Assembly (NCBI GenBank): GCA_964538275.1
Contig: CAZIFW010000003.1
Coordinates: 1 to 64,000 of the forward strand
Length of the DNA: 64,000 nucleotides
Direction: 5' to 3'
Source: CANIGN01 sp964538275
GTDB taxonomy: Bacteria > Bdellovibrionota > UBA2428
The notes beneath the pieces were generated by a model. It did not search any database and was not told the DNA's origin. It was given only the letters and a program-made list of their open reading frames with translations. The translations under genes were made by a program, and so were the position numbers. Shown piece after piece: positions 50,777 through 60,957 of this stretch. The number at the start of each line of letters is the position of its first letter. The first letter of the stretch is position 1.

Positions 50777-53417
50777 TTGCTTTGCTCTTTAACCATTCTT
50801 TAAATTTAGGAAGGTTCAAATCAGCGGGGACTTTTCCTTGGGCTTTGATATTATCTCCGCCTCCCTTAAAGTTTTGTTCACTTACAAGAGACTGTCTAAA
50901 GTCTGCAACAGAGAGTTGGCTTTCATTTGTTTTAGAAACAAAAAATCCAAGCTTTGATACGGCTAAAAAAGCAACTTTGTCTGAGCCTGCTTTGCTTCTG
51001 GCTTGATCTACAAGTTCTCTAAGTTTGTCGATAGCAATTTCGTCTTCAAACGCAAGAAGTTTTAAATTCTCGCCTTTAATGACAAAGTCTTCTGCAGTGT
51101 CTGTAGCTTTGCTCATAAAGTTTGCACGGAAAGCTTCGTCTTCTTGTTTTTTAAGTTCTTTCTTATGGCTAGAGATTTTTTCTTCTGCCTCAGCTTTTTG
51201 TTTTAAGAGATCAAAAAGTTTTTCTTCAGAGTTGCTTTGATTTGAAAGATCAAAACTAAATTTTAAATTGAGTTTAGTTAATTCATTTTGAAGTTTTTCA
51301 ATGTCACTAAGAACATTAACAATTTCAGACTGATAATAATCTTCAAGTGCAGCACCTGATACGGCTTCTACGCGACGAACTCCGCTCGATACGCCACTCT
51401 CTTTTATAAGCTTAAACTTTTTAATGTCACGCGTGTTTGCCACATGCAAGCCACCGCAAAGCTCCATAGACGGAGTACCCTCGATATTCACCACGCGAAC
51501 GGTGTCTCCGTATTTTTCACCAAAGAGAGCCATCGCTCCTTGAGCCACAGCTTCTTTGTGCGACATTGTGGCAATCTTAACGTTGTGGGCCCCGTTGATT
51601 TGTTCGTTCACCCAGTTTTCAATGTTTTGCTTTTCCTCGTCACTTACTGATTTGTTGTGTGAAAAGTCAAAACGTAATCTTGAGTCATCTAAGAAGGATC
51701 CAGCTTGGTGCACATGGGTGCCTAAATATTTTCTAAGCGAAGCGTGTAACAAGTGAGTCGCTGTATGATTGGATCTGATTTTAGTTCTGCGAGCGTTATC
51801 AACTTCTGCAGAAACGCTATCGCCCTTTTTCAAGGTGCAAGTGCCATCAATTCTTATTGCTAAAAGTCCATCTGCTACTTTTTTGCAGCCAACGACTTTA
51901 AAAGTTTTCCCTGACTTATCCACAAGCTTGCCTGTGTCGGCTACTTGTCCGCCACTTTCTGCATAAAAAGGGCAGGGGTCTATCGCCACCCAAGCACCGC
52001 CTTCACTTGCATCAATCGCTAGAACTTGAGCTTCACACTTATCTAATTCATAAAACTTAGGAGTAGTTTTAAGTGTGCTTTGCCATTCTTTTACAGAATT
52101 TGGCATGGCTTCAGAGCCTGAGCCTTTCCAGCTTGCGCGTGACATTTCTTGCTGTTTTGTGAGTAGAGCATCTACTTTGTCCATTTCAATTTTTACACCG
52201 CGCTCAGTTGCAATGAGTTGTGTGAGATCGAAGGGGAATCCAAAGGTGTCATATAATTTAAAAACGGTATCGGGAGCGAGAGCTTTTTCGCCCTTTTTCA
52301 TGGCATCGTCTAAAAGCTCAATACCGCGATCAAGAGTTTCGAAGAACTTCGCTTCCTCTTGTTTGAGCACGTCTACAATGTAGGATTTTCTTTGAGTAAG
52401 TTCAGGGTAAATATCTGCAAGACTCGCTTCAAGTGCAGGGTAGATTTTTTCTAAGAAAGGATCGCGCATTCCAAGCTTGTGTCCAAAGCGTACAGCGCGG
52501 CGAAGAATACGGCGAAGCACATAACCGCGTCCTTCATTGGAGGGCATCACGCCATCAGCGATCAAAAAGCTTGTAGAGCGCAAGTGATCTACTATCACAC
52601 GTGTCGCGCATACGTTGTCGCGCACATTCATGTCGATTTTGTGTTTGAGTTTGTTTTCAAAATAAGTGTGAGTTTCTTTGATCAAAGTCGTAAAGAGGTC
52701 AATGTCGTAGTTGGACTCCACACCTTGCATGACAGTGGCCATACGCTCAAGTCCCATACCTGTATCGATAGATGGGTTTTTGAGTGGATTTAATTTTCCG
52801 TCCGCACCACGTTCGTATTGCATGAATACAAGGTTCCAGAATTCGAGCCAGCGATCTCCATCCACTTCTTTACCTTGGTCCCAGAAAATTTCTGAACAAG
52901 GTCCGCAGGGGCCTGTTTCGCCTGCTGCCCAGAAGTTATCTTTTTCTCCAAAGCGCACGATGCGATCCAGGGGCACGCCTTCTTGCTTGTGCCAAATATC
53001 GGCAGCTTCGTCGTCTGTTTCAAAAACACTTACGCGCAATCGGTCCTTGGGAAGACCTAAGTCTTTGGTGACAAATTCCCAAGCAAAGTGAATAGCGTCT
53101 TTTTTAAAGTAATCACCAAAACTAAAGTTCCCCAGCATTTCAAAAAATGTATGGTGACGCTCAGTGAATCCTACGTTTTCTAGGTCGTTGTGTTTGCCGC
53201 CCGCACGAACACATTTTTGCGAACTCGTGGCACGTGTGTAGGGACGTTTTTCTAATCCTAAGAAAGTATCTTTAAACTGCACCATTCCGGCACTGGTAAA
53301 AAGCAAAGTGGGATCGTTTTCGGGAACAAGTTTGGAGCTAGCGACTCGGGCGTGTCCTTGTTTTTCAAAATATGAAAGAAAGGCTTCGCGAATCTCTTTT
53401 CCTTTAACGGGTTTCAT
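50769..53417 (-). CDS. alaS: Alanyl-tRNA synthetase
   Basis: 882 residues, full length. The class II catalytic domain (residues 1-240, starting KGKEIREAFLSYFEKQGHARVASSKLVP), a tRNA-recognition domain, an editing domain with the HTATHLLHASLR zinc/editing motif (about 568-579) and MELCGGLHV (about 672), and a C-terminal coiled coil with C-Ala (about 730-882) are all present. It charges tRNA-Ala and deacylates mischarged Ser/Gly. The xer gene lies 11 bp upstream in the same direction. Confidence 0.96.
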   Translation of the reverse strand: MKPVKGKEIREAFLSYFEKQGHARVASSKLVPENDPTLLFTSAGMVQFKDTFLGLEKRPYTRATSSQKCVRAGGKHNDLENVGFTERHHTFFEMLGNFSFGDYFKKDAIHFAWEFVTKDLGLPKDRLRVSVFETDDEAADIWHKQEGVPLDRIVRFGEKDNFWAAGETGPCGPCSEIFWDQGKEVDGDRWLEFWNLVFMQYERGADGKLNPLKNPSIDTGMGLERMATVMQGVESNYDIDLFTTLIKETHTYFENKLKHKIDMNVRDNVCATRVIVDHLRSTSFLIADGVMPSNEGRGYVLRRILRRAVRFGHKLGMRDPFLEKIYPALEASLADIYPELTQRKSYIVDVLKQEEAKFFETLDRGIELLDDAMKKGEKALAPDTVFKLYDTFGFPFDLTQLIATERGVKIEMDKVDALLTKQQEMSRASWKGSGSEAMPNSVKEWQSTLKTTPKFYELDKCEAQVLAIDASEGGAWVAIDPCPFYAESGGQVADTGKLVDKSGKTFKVVGCKKVADGLLAIRIDGTCTLKKGDSVSAEVDNARRTKIRSNHTATHLLHASLRKYLGTHVHQAGSFLDDSRLRFDFSHNKSVSDEEKQNIENWVNEQINGAHNVKIATMSHKEAVAQGAMALFGEKYGDTVRVVNIEGTPSMELCGGLHVANTRDIKKFKLIKESGVSSGVRRVEAVSGAALEDYYQSEIVNVLSDIEKLQNELTKLNLKFSFDLSNQSNSEEKLFDLLKQKAEAEEKISSHKKELKKQEDEAFRANFMSKATDTAEDFVIKGENLKLLAFEDEIAIDKLRELVDQARSKAGSDKVAFLAVSKLGFFVSKTNESQLSVADFRQSLVSEQNFKGGGDNIKAQGKVPADLNLPKFKEWLKSKANA

Positions 53418-53428
53418 GACTCTAAAAA

Positions 53429-54304
53429 CTAGCCTAAGGGGTGGTATTCTTCAAAGAGCTTTCTAACATCCGCATCATCAATTTTAAGGTATCTTTCGGT
53501 GGTGTTGAGCGAGGTGTGTCCAAGGAGGCTTTGCACGATGCGCACGTCAGCACCTCCTGCCAGTAAATGTGTGGCAAAGGAATGCCTCAGTATGTGTGGG
53601 TGAATGTGCCCAAGTCCGGCTTTTTGCGACCAATGCGAGAGGTTTTTCCATGCGCCCATGCGTGTGAGTGAGCTAGAGCGTGGAGTAATAAAAATCTTGT
53701 CATTTTTTGGGAATCTTTTATTCCAAAGTTTCCATGTGCCTGTATGGTAGCGCTTGAGTGCGCGAGCGGAACGTTCGGAATAGGGCACAAAGCGTTCCTT
53801 TGCCCCTTTGCCATGCACACGCAGAACTTCGCGTTGCTCATCGATGTCGCGCCAACTCAAGGAAAGCGCTTCCGAGATACGAAGTCCTGAGGAGTATAAA
53901 AGATTTACAAAAGCAGAATCACGTTCGCTGCGAATATCAGATGAACTTTCAATACATGTTAAAAGATTTTCTATTTCTTCGCGATCAAGCGCCTTGGGAA
54001 GGGGCTCCTCAAAAAGCGAGAGGGGAATTAAATCTAAAAAAGCAGATAGGCTTGAATCTTTATAAGCCAAAAAACGAAGGTAACTTCTAAGCACAGCTCG
54101 TTTGCGATGTTGTGTACTTTCCTTAAATTCAGAATTTTGTAATTTTTTTAAAGCCTCTAAGATACTGGCTTTGCTAAAGGAAGAAGATTTTTCGATATTA
54201 CCAAATACATTTGCCCAAAAAACTAAATCATTTCTATAAGCCTCGAGTGTATTTTTAGGAGCTCGTTGTTCTAACTCCAAAAAGCTTAAAAAATCTTCAA
54301 CCAC
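53429..54304 (-). CDS. xer: Tyrosine recombinase XerC/XerD-type
   Basis: 291 residues with a GTG start. It has an N-terminal SAM-like DNA-binding domain (LEQRAPKNTLEAYRNDL) and a catalytic domain with all six residues: Arg142 (SGLRISEA), Lys166 (HGKGAKE), His237 and Arg240 (HPHILRHSFATHLL), His263 (LLGHTSL) and Tyr272 (TTERYLKI). The size and pattern fit chromosomal XerC/XerD, which resolve dimers at dif with FtsK. It sits with alaS and is not flanked by integron or phage genes, so a housekeeping role is likely. No dif site was identified. Confidence 0.92.
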   Translation of the reverse strand: MVEDFLSFLELEQRAPKNTLEAYRNDLVFWANVFGNIEKSSSFSKASILEALKKLQNSEFKESTQHRKRAVLRSYLRFLAYKDSSLSAFLDLIPLSLFEEPLPKALDREEIENLLTCIESSSDIRSERDSAFVNLLYSSGLRISEALSLSWRDIDEQREVLRVHGKGAKERFVPYSERSARALKRYHTGTWKLWNKRFPKNDKIFITPRSSSLTRMGAWKNLSHWSQKAGLGHIHPHILRHSFATHLLAGGADVRIVQSLLGHTSLNTTERYLKIDDADVRKLFEEYHPLG

Positions 54305-54362
54305 TCATCTAGTATAGAGGAGCTAGTGTCTTTTTTTAGCACTGCTCGCTATCTTTTTTACA

Positions 54363-55259
54363 TTAGCGGCCTTTGCGATAAGTTTCTTCATTCACAAGAT
54401 TTTCAATTTGGAGTTTGAGTTTTTCGCCATTTAAAACGAAGGAAGCTTCTTTATCGATATCAAATTTTACAATTCCAGTACCTTTGTTGCCTTGAACGCT
54501 GCGAAGGTGTCCCAATTTATCACCACTTTCATTAAAGAGATCACCTATGCTAAGGGATTGGGTGCTTTCCACGCGCGCATAAGATTTATTCACTTTTCCG
54601 CGAAAGGTTCCGCGCGCCACAGTTTCCTGTCCAACGTAGCAGCCCTTATCAAAGGATACTGAATCTGAGAGAGGAAATTCTAAGAAAAAGTCATCAGAAA
54701 AAAGATCAACGCCCCATTCGGGAGTGCCACTCTTTAGGCAATAAGTTAAGTATTCTTCTTTTGATATTTCACGAGCAGTAAATTCATTTTTTAAACAAAG
54801 CACTTCCGCATGTGTTTTGCTAATTCTTTGCTGTGGAACTACATAATGTGAATCGCTCACAGTGGCTGGAAATATTTTTTCTAAACCCAGCGGATGTCGT
54901 GTTTTAAGGGCTTCGCAGGCAAATTCAGATTGAACAAGTGACCAAGAGTCGAAGCTGCCCATGGGAGTAAGCGTTACTTTGTCGGCAATAAGAAAACGCT
55001 CTAGCCCTTGGTGGAGTGCTTCAAAGGCAGTTTCTTCAGTCCAGATACAAAGTTCTTCTTGATTCAAAGAGAGGAAATACAAAGGTGCGATTATCTTTCC
55101 TTTGTTTGTTAGGAAAAAACTGCGGGAACCCGCAGGTGCGGGCAAAGTTTTTTGAACATCTTGAGTAAGCATTCCATTTAAAAAACGAAAACTATCAGCG
55201 CCTTTCACATGAAGCGCTGCTGAGCGTTTTTTTAGTCCAATATTTTGACTGAGTGTCAT
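54363..55259 (-). CDS. ygfZ: Folate-binding YgfZ/GcvT-family protein
   Basis: 298 residues from the ATG at 55259, which has AGAGGA 7 bases upstream; a GTG at 55289 is a poorer start. The GcvT-like fold includes GADSFRFLNGMLTQDVQ near the N-terminus and the family signature KGCYVGQE (about 205), whose Cys is conserved in YgfZ. The protein helps maintain certain iron-sulfur enzymes using a tetrahydrofolate. It is divergent from the carboxypeptidase gene, and the two starts are 30 bp apart. Confidence 0.9.
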   Translation of the reverse strand: MTLSQNIGLKKRSAALHVKGADSFRFLNGMLTQDVQKTLPAPAGSRSFFLTNKGKIIAPLYFLSLNQEELCIWTEETAFEALHQGLERFLIADKVTLTPMGSFDSWSLVQSEFACEALKTRHPLGLEKIFPATVSDSHYVVPQQRISKTHAEVLCLKNEFTAREISKEEYLTYCLKSGTPEWGVDLFSDDFFLEFPLSDSVSFDKGCYVGQETVARGTFRGKVNKSYARVESTQSLSIGDLFNESGDKLGHLRSVQGNKGTGIVKFDIDKEASFVLNGEKLKLQIENLVNEETYRKGR

Positions 55260-55289
55260 TTTTTCGTCCTCTACCGTTAAGCTAAGCAC

Positions 55290-56552
55290 ATGAAGAAAAT
55301 TCTTTTCTCGCTAACGTTATTTACTTTTCTAGCACAGGCTTCGGATCCATTCATATTTGAAATTCCCGCTCAAACAAAAGAGGAGCGTACTTTCATTTCA
55401 AATCTTGGTTTTGCAATCGACCAAGTTATGAGTGATCGCGTTTTTGTGAGTGGCGATCATTATGATCGTGATTTACTAAAACGTTCAGGCCTTAAGTTTT
55501 CAGAAATTAAATATCAGCCCAAATGGGACAAGGAAGATCTCGCAACTAAATACCGTTCGTATCAGGATGTAGTAAATACTTTTAAAAATTTAGCAGAAAA
55601 AAATCCTGATATTGCAAGTTATGAGGTTCTAGGTAAATCCACTGAAGGTCGTGACCAACCTATGTTGCGTATTTCTGGAATGTCTCCAGGTGAAGCTGAA
55701 AGTGCACGTTTACCTGCGATCTTGTATCAAGGGTGTCACCACGCACGAGAATACCTATCTGTAGAAATGCCTCTTCGTTTTGCTGAATATTTAGTGTCTC
55801 AATATGCAACGAACGATGCCGTTAAACGTTTGATAGACACGCGTGAAATCTACATTGCACCTATGATCAATCCAGATGGTCATGTTTATGATTACTCAGA
55901 TGGAATAAGAGGAAAAAGCTGGAGAAAAAATCGTAAGCCTCTAGGCAATGGCCAATATGGCGTAGATCTTAACCGCAACTATGGTTACCAGTGGGGCGGC
56001 GGTGGAGCTTCTACAAGTCCCAGCAGTGATACCTACCGCGGACCTTCTGGTTTTTCAGAAATTGAAATTCAAAATATTCGCGATTTTGTAAAAGCCAAAC
56101 GCCACCGTATGGAAGTTAATTTAGACTTCCACAGTTTCTCCGAGTTGATTCTTTACCCTTGGGGTTACACCTACGACCCAATTGCAGATGCTACTGCTTT
56201 TGAAGTTCATACAAAGATGGCAAAGCAAATGGCGCTTTGGAATGGTTACACACCTCAATCTGCAGCGGACCTTTACATCGCATCAGGGGTAAGTATGGAT
56301 TATTTCTATGGCGAATTAGGTATGACGACGTTTACTTTCGAGCTTAGTCCCACGTCCATATTTGGAGGCGGTTTCTACTTAAGTCCGAGCAAAATTGAAG
56401 GGGTATTTAATGAAAACCTTAAGCCCATGCTTTATATGCTGGAATATGCTGATAACCCTAAGAGAGTACTTACAGAGCCGGTACCTGCATATTTAGAAAG
56501 TGAATTGGCTCCAAAGCAGCTTAAAATCGCGCAGTACAGCGATCTAAAGTGA
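55290..56552 (+). CDS. Secreted zinc carboxypeptidase (M14)
   Basis: 420 residues with a signal peptide (about 1-18). The M14 zinc ligands are HHAREYLSVE (His151, Glu154) and the His of FHSFSELILYPWGY (about 285); the substrate-binding DLNRNYGYQWG (about 225) and the catalytic Glu of FTFELSP (about 351) are present. An N-terminal propeptide-like region (about 20-85) precedes the domain, as in digestive carboxypeptidases. It removes C-terminal residues from peptides outside the cytosol and fits a proteolytic lifestyle. Confidence 0.93.
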   Translation: MKKILFSLTLFTFLAQASDPFIFEIPAQTKEERTFISNLGFAIDQVMSDRVFVSGDHYDRDLLKRSGLKFSEIKYQPKWDKEDLATKYRSYQDVVNTFKNLAEKNPDIASYEVLGKSTEGRDQPMLRISGMSPGEAESARLPAILYQGCHHAREYLSVEMPLRFAEYLVSQYATNDAVKRLIDTREIYIAPMINPDGHVYDYSDGIRGKSWRKNRKPLGNGQYGVDLNRNYGYQWGGGGASTSPSSDTYRGPSGFSEIEIQNIRDFVKAKRHRMEVNLDFHSFSELILYPWGYTYDPIADATAFEVHTKMAKQMALWNGYTPQSAADLYIASGVSMDYFYGELGMTTFTFELSPTSIFGGGFYLSPSKIEGVFNENLKPMLYMLEYADNPKRVLTEPVPAYLESELAPKQLKIAQYSDLK

Positions 56553-56602
56553 TTGATAGAAAATTTTTTCAATAAAATAAATTCCGCTGTTAAGCTATTG
56601 AA

Positions 56603-58075
56603 ATGGTGGAGATGAGGGATTCTACCCGTAGACGCGTGGCTATTTTAGGCGCGGGTCCTGCGGGTATTACAGCGGCTTATATACTTTCAAAAGACCCAAG
56701 CATTGAGGTGAGCGTTTTTGAGGCAGATTCGCGAGTCGGCGGAATGGCTAAGACGATTGATCTTTGGGGTCAAAAAGTAGATCTTGGGCCGCACCGATTT
56801 TTTAGCAGTGATCCACGTGTAAATTCCCTTTGGTTGGAGGTCATGGCCGATGATTACTCCATGGTTCAAAGACTTACTCGTATCTATTTTGATAAGAGGT
56901 TTTACTATTACCCGTTGAAGATTTTTAACGTACTCGCCAATATTGGCATTATTCAGGCCGGTATGTGCGTGTTGAGTTATGTTAAAGAACGCATTTTTCC
57001 TCGCACGCGCAATCCCATTACTTTTCAAGATTGGGTCATCTCAAGATTTGGAGAGCGTCTTTTTAAAATATTTTTTAAAACCTATAGCGAAAAACTATGG
57101 GGAATTTCTTGTACAGAACTTGATGCGGATTTTGCGGCTCAAAGAATCAAGAAATTATCTTTGTTAGAGGCCATCTTGAATGCACTCAAAATTGGGGCAT
57201 CTGGAAAACATAAAACACTTGTGGATGAATTTGCATATCCACACAAAGGGTCGGGTGAAGTTTATGAGCGCATGGCTAAAAAACTTGTCCAGGCAGGTGG
57301 GCATCTTTACCTCTCTCGCCCCGTGAAAGGCCTTTGGACGGATGGCAAAGAAAATACTTTGGGAATAGAGCTATTAGATGGAGAATTCTTGGGCTTTGAC
57401 CATGTTATTTCTTCAATGCCCCTCAACAAACTTGTACTTTCTATTAAAGAAGCACCTGTCGATGTGCGCGAAGCTGTGCTGAAGCTTAAGTTTAGAAATA
57501 CAATTCTTGTGTATTTAGAAGTAGAGGGCACAGGACTTTTTCCAGACCAGTGGTTATATGTTCACGATTCCAGCTTACAAACTGGACGAGTCACAAACTT
57601 TAGAAATTGGGTGCCGCAAATCAATGGCGAAAGCGGCAACACAATACTTGTGATGGAGTTCTGGTGTTACGACAAAGATTTAAAATGGCAGCAGGGTGAC
57701 GCGGAGCTTGTTGAATTAGCGATGAAAGAAATACGCAATACGGGTCTTGTAGAGAATCGTAGAATTCTTCAAGGTGAAGTTGTGCGCATTCCTCGCTGTT
57801 ATCCAGTTTATGAAACGAATTACAAAGAATCTTTGTCTGTTGTTGAATCATACTTACAAAAAGTTTCAGGTCTTCAAGTGATTGGTCGCTATGGAGCCTT
57901 TAAGTACAACAATCAAGATCACTCTATATTAATGGGACGTTTAGCCGCTGAAAATATTTTGCATCAAGCAAAACACAATCTTTGGACAATCAATACAGAT
58001 TACGAATATCAAGAGTCTGCAGAGATTTCGAATACGGGCTTAGTTCATAAAAAAACGGGTACTCACTCAAGTTAG
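56603..58075 (+). CDS. FAD-dependent UDP-galactopyranose mutase-like oxidoreductase
   Basis: 490 residues. An N-terminal Rossmann FAD site GAGPAGITAAYILSK (about 16-30) with FEADSRVGGMAKT is followed by DLGPHRFFSSDPRV and SEKLWGISCTELDADFAAQRI, typical of the amine-oxidase/UDP-galactopyranose mutase group found in sugar-nucleotide gene sets. The substrate is unknown; no glycosyltransferase is adjacent. It could act on surface polysaccharide precursors. Its stop overlaps the convergent gene by 4 bp. Confidence 0.85.
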   Translation: MVEMRDSTRRRVAILGAGPAGITAAYILSKDPSIEVSVFEADSRVGGMAKTIDLWGQKVDLGPHRFFSSDPRVNSLWLEVMADDYSMVQRLTRIYFDKRFYYYPLKIFNVLANIGIIQAGMCVLSYVKERIFPRTRNPITFQDWVISRFGERLFKIFFKTYSEKLWGISCTELDADFAAQRIKKLSLLEAILNALKIGASGKHKTLVDEFAYPHKGSGEVYERMAKKLVQAGGHLYLSRPVKGLWTDGKENTLGIELLDGEFLGFDHVISSMPLNKLVLSIKEAPVDVREAVLKLKFRNTILVYLEVEGTGLFPDQWLYVHDSSLQTGRVTNFRNWVPQINGESGNTILVMEFWCYDKDLKWQQGDAELVELAMKEIRNTGLVENRRILQGEVVRIPRCYPVYETNYKESLSVVESYLQKVSGLQVIGRYGAFKYNNQDHSILMGRLAAENILHQAKHNLWTINTDYEYQESAEISNTGLVHKKTGTHSS

Positions 58076-58932
58076 ATAATTTTATCCCAGTCGATTTGTT
58101 GTCTCGGGATAAGCGTCCACTGCGATTTACTAGGAAAATTAGGTGGAGCTTTCTCGCAGTAGCCTTTGTGATCAAGATGGAGCGCGAGCGCCATAATAAA
58201 CGCATGAAACGAATGTAGGTGTAATATTAAGCTTTCTTCGCTTTCTTCAAAAATGAAGAGTTCGGGCATTCTTTTTTGAAGTAATTGCATAAAGTCTTTT
58301 CGAGCTTCTAATCCATCCGCTAGTGAAGAGTAGCTTTTTAAAATAAAAGAGCGCGCTCTAAGTGTACGGCAAATTCTTTGAAATGAAGCGCGCGGAGAAC
58401 ACTCAATTGTTTTGAGTTTTATATTTTCTCTAAGTTTCAACATGCGGGCTGTTAGTAGCACTTGGTTTGATCCAATGGCATCTGCAAATGCAAAGCGCTC
58501 AGGGCACAGGTGACGAAGATAAATTTCTACAGGTCTGTGAACATAATCTAAAAACTTTCGAGGGCGAGGGCGTAGCTTTTCCCACTGTCCATTGATCCAA
58601 TCCACTTCTTCCTTGTAGCTCGCTTGGTTTCCACCCATGCGTTTAGATAAGAGAGGGGGCAAGCTCAAGGGAGCATTTGTTGCAAGGCGGCTTCGTTTTA
58701 AAAGATCTTTGTCTGTGCTTTGAGAATTAAAATAATCAATAAGGGCGTGGTCTAAATCCTCGCCATCACCTTCGGGCGCTATGAGGTCTGAAAGTATAAG
58801 CCTGCGAGATTTGGGATAATAGTCTAAGACCGCAACGGTTGATCTTGGAACGCGCGGCCCCGTGAGTTCTAATCCATATGAACGAAAGCCAGCTTCTTTG
58901 TAGCCAGATGCGCGAGTCTTCACTATCCTCAA
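58072..58932 (-). CDS. Hypothetical protein with possible DUF429 (RNase H-like) features
   Basis: 286 residues; the start may be TTG at 58932 or GTG at 58923. It opens with KTRASGYKEAGFRSYGLELTG and ends with a segment (KTIECSPRASFQRI...SFHAFIMALALHLDHKGYCEK...PKSQWTLIP) whose order resembles DUF429 predicted nucleases, which pair an acidic N-terminal motif with a C-terminal DALDAxxxA-like helix. The match is loose. It is divergent from coaE with only 6 bp between starts and convergent with the FAD enzyme. Treat the family as tentative. Confidence 0.5.
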   Translation of the reverse strand: MRIVKTRASGYKEAGFRSYGLELTGPRVPRSTVAVLDYYPKSRRLILSDLIAPEGDGEDLDHALIDYFNSQSTDKDLLKRSRLATNAPLSLPPLLSKRMGGNQASYKEEVDWINGQWEKLRPRPRKFLDYVHRPVEIYLRHLCPERFAFADAIGSNQVLLTARMLKLRENIKLKTIECSPRASFQRICRTLRARSFILKSYSSLADGLEARKDFMQLLQKRMPELFIFEESEESLILHLHSFHAFIMALALHLDHKGYCEKAPPNFPSKSQWTLIPRQQIDWDKII

Positions 58933-58938
58933 TCTATC

Positions 58939-59553
58939 ATGTTTGAAGTCTGGGGTGTTACTGGTGTAATCGGTTCTGGCAAAAGTACTGCCATGAATAT
59001 TTTAAGTGAAATGGGCTTTCAGGGGATTGACGCCGATCAAGTGTCGCGCATCGTAGTTGATAAAAAAACTGAAGAAGGTAAAAAAGGGTTTGAGCAAATT
59101 TACCGCGCCTTTGGTTCTACTGTGTTGAACAGTCTCGGTGAACTCGATCGTCCAGCAATGCGAAGGCGTATGATGCAAAATCCAGAGGATCACAAGCTTC
59201 TAGAGTCCATCATGCATCCATTGATTGTAGAATACATCACCAAAGTTATGATGAAGTGGAAAGCGGCTGGGGTACAGTTAGCTTTTATTGAAGGTACACG
59301 ACTTATTGAATCTGGCTTCCATAATCTTTTAGCGGGCATTATCATCGTGACTGCTAAAGAGGATCAGAAAATTAAAAGAGTCATGAAGCGTAATTCAATG
59401 GGCAAAGACGAAGTTACACAAATGGTGAGACTCCAAGATGAAACGCTCATGAAACGGATTGCAAAAGCTGAATGGAAAAATGAAGGCACTGAAGCTGCTT
59501 TGAAAAAAACGATTCAAGCTTTTGTAGATACTCGATTAAAATCACAAAATTAA
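58939..59553 (+). CDS. coaE: Dephospho-CoA kinase
   Basis: 204 residues. The P-loop GVIGSGKST (about 10-18) and the CoaE Asp region GIDADQVSR (about 30-38) followed by FGSTVLNSLGELDRPAMRRRM identify the last enzyme of CoA synthesis, which phosphorylates the ribose 3'-OH of dephospho-CoA. The length is normal. It lies one base before cinA in the same direction, so the two are an operon. Confidence 0.94.
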   Translation: MFEVWGVTGVIGSGKSTAMNILSEMGFQGIDADQVSRIVVDKKTEEGKKGFEQIYRAFGSTVLNSLGELDRPAMRRRMMQNPEDHKLLESIMHPLIVEYITKVMMKWKAAGVQLAFIEGTRLIESGFHNLLAGIIIVTAKEDQKIKRVMKRNSMGKDEVTQMVRLQDETLMKRIAKAEWKNEGTEAALKKTIQAFVDTRLKSQN

Positions 59554-59554
59554 T

Positions 59555-60847
59555 ATGGCAATTGCAGAATTACTTACTATTGGGAACGAAATTCTTGATG
59601 GTCGAGTAACGGATACTAATCGCGTTTATTTAGGAAAAAAACTCAATGAACTTGGTTATGAGATTTGTTATGCACAAAGCGTAGACGATAACTTGGAGCG
59701 AGTGGTGCAAGCACTAGAATTAGCTGCAAGCCGCAGCGATATTGTATTTTGCACGGGAGGTTTGGGCCCCACCACAGACGATTTAACTGCCGAGGCCGTA
59801 GCTGTTTTTCTAAACTGTCCTCTTGAAGTAAATCTCGAAGCCGAAACTTTTTTAAAGAAACTATTTATAGAGCGAGGTCGAGAGCTGAATGAAAGTCAGC
59901 TCAAGCAAGCTAAACTACCTACTTTGTGCAAGATTGTTCATAATCCCGTAGGGACTGCTCCAGGATTTTCGTTTACGGGAACGCTTATGGATAGAAATGT
60001 AGCTTTCTACTTTTTTCCTGGCATTCCAAAAGAAATGCATCCCATGTTTGAATCTGTGGTTATCAAGGATTCGCTTCAGATTAGAGATAGGGTGCGCAAG
60101 CATACTTGGTCTACGCTTTTTACAAGCGAAGGAGATATGCAACAAAGGTTGCGTGCAATTGAAAAAAATATAGCGCCGTTTCGTATTGGATTTCGTACTC
60201 ATTTTCCAGAAAATCATATTTCTTTAATGGGCCATGTAGCGGGCCCAGCAGAAGAAAAGAAATGGCAAGAAATTGAAAAAGAGCTCAATCAAGTTATTGC
60301 TCCCTTTGCCTATCAGCAAGGGACCGAAAAAGATTATGAACAACTCTTGCTAGAGAAATTAATTGCTAAGAAAACGCAGTTACTTTTTGTAGAATCTTGC
60401 ACTGCGGGTCTGGCCTCTCACCTCTTGTCAGAAATTGCAGGCGCTTCGCAGGTGCTTTGGGGTTCACAAGTTTGCTATGCAAATCAGGAAAAAATTCGAT
60501 TAGGGGTAAATCCCGAAGTCATTCAAAATCACGGCGCAGTTTCTGCCGAATGCGCTGAAGCCCTTTCACAAGCGGGTCTTGCGCGCTTGCAGAAAGATTC
60601 GCTAAAAGATTTTAATTTTAGAGTCTGTGTTTCAACAACAGGAATTGCAGGCCCTACTGGGGCCACGCCAGACAAGCCCGTTGGACTTATGTACATGTCT
60701 TTATCTGTGGAAAATATTGCGAGCGGAACCGTAAGTAGTCTGGTTGAGAGAGTTCAAGCACCTAAATTTTTAGATCGTAAAGCTATGAAGTTATATTTTG
60801 CCAAAAAATCTTTGGAGCACTTACGAATAAATTTTTGTCTGTCTTAA
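59555..60847 (+). CDS. cinA: CinA-family protein (nicotinamide mononucleotide deamidase)
   Basis: 430 residues with both CinA domains. The N-terminal MoCF-like domain starts AELLTIGNEILDGRVTDTNRVYL and has FCTGGLGPTTDDLTAEAV. The C-terminal NMN amidohydrolase domain has FVESCTAGLASHLLSEIAGAS and STTGIAGPTGATPDKPVGLMY. It is involved in pyridine nucleotide recycling; the link to competence is species-dependent. It is co-transcribed with coaE. Confidence 0.93.
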   Translation: MAIAELLTIGNEILDGRVTDTNRVYLGKKLNELGYEICYAQSVDDNLERVVQALELAASRSDIVFCTGGLGPTTDDLTAEAVAVFLNCPLEVNLEAETFLKKLFIERGRELNESQLKQAKLPTLCKIVHNPVGTAPGFSFTGTLMDRNVAFYFFPGIPKEMHPMFESVVIKDSLQIRDRVRKHTWSTLFTSEGDMQQRLRAIEKNIAPFRIGFRTHFPENHISLMGHVAGPAEEKKWQEIEKELNQVIAPFAYQQGTEKDYEQLLLEKLIAKKTQLLFVESCTAGLASHLLSEIAGASQVLWGSQVCYANQEKIRLGVNPEVIQNHGAVSAECAEALSQAGLARLQKDSLKDFNFRVCVSTTGIAGPTGATPDKPVGLMYMSLSVENIASGTVSSLVERVQAPKFLDRKAMKLYFAKKSLEHLRINFCLS

Positions 60848-60957
60848 GACTGAAAATATATCTAAAAGTATGCGGCATTCACATAACGGGATACATCTAT
60901 TTTTTGTAATTAAATACCTGGAGTTATCAGTTTAACAATTGCATAGAGAACATTAGA

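Noticed and set aside
50542..50796. Alternative frames around the CcmI-like lipoprotein start
   Set aside because: The lipobox frame overlaps alaS in the usual way and matches a known domain; the others are shadows.
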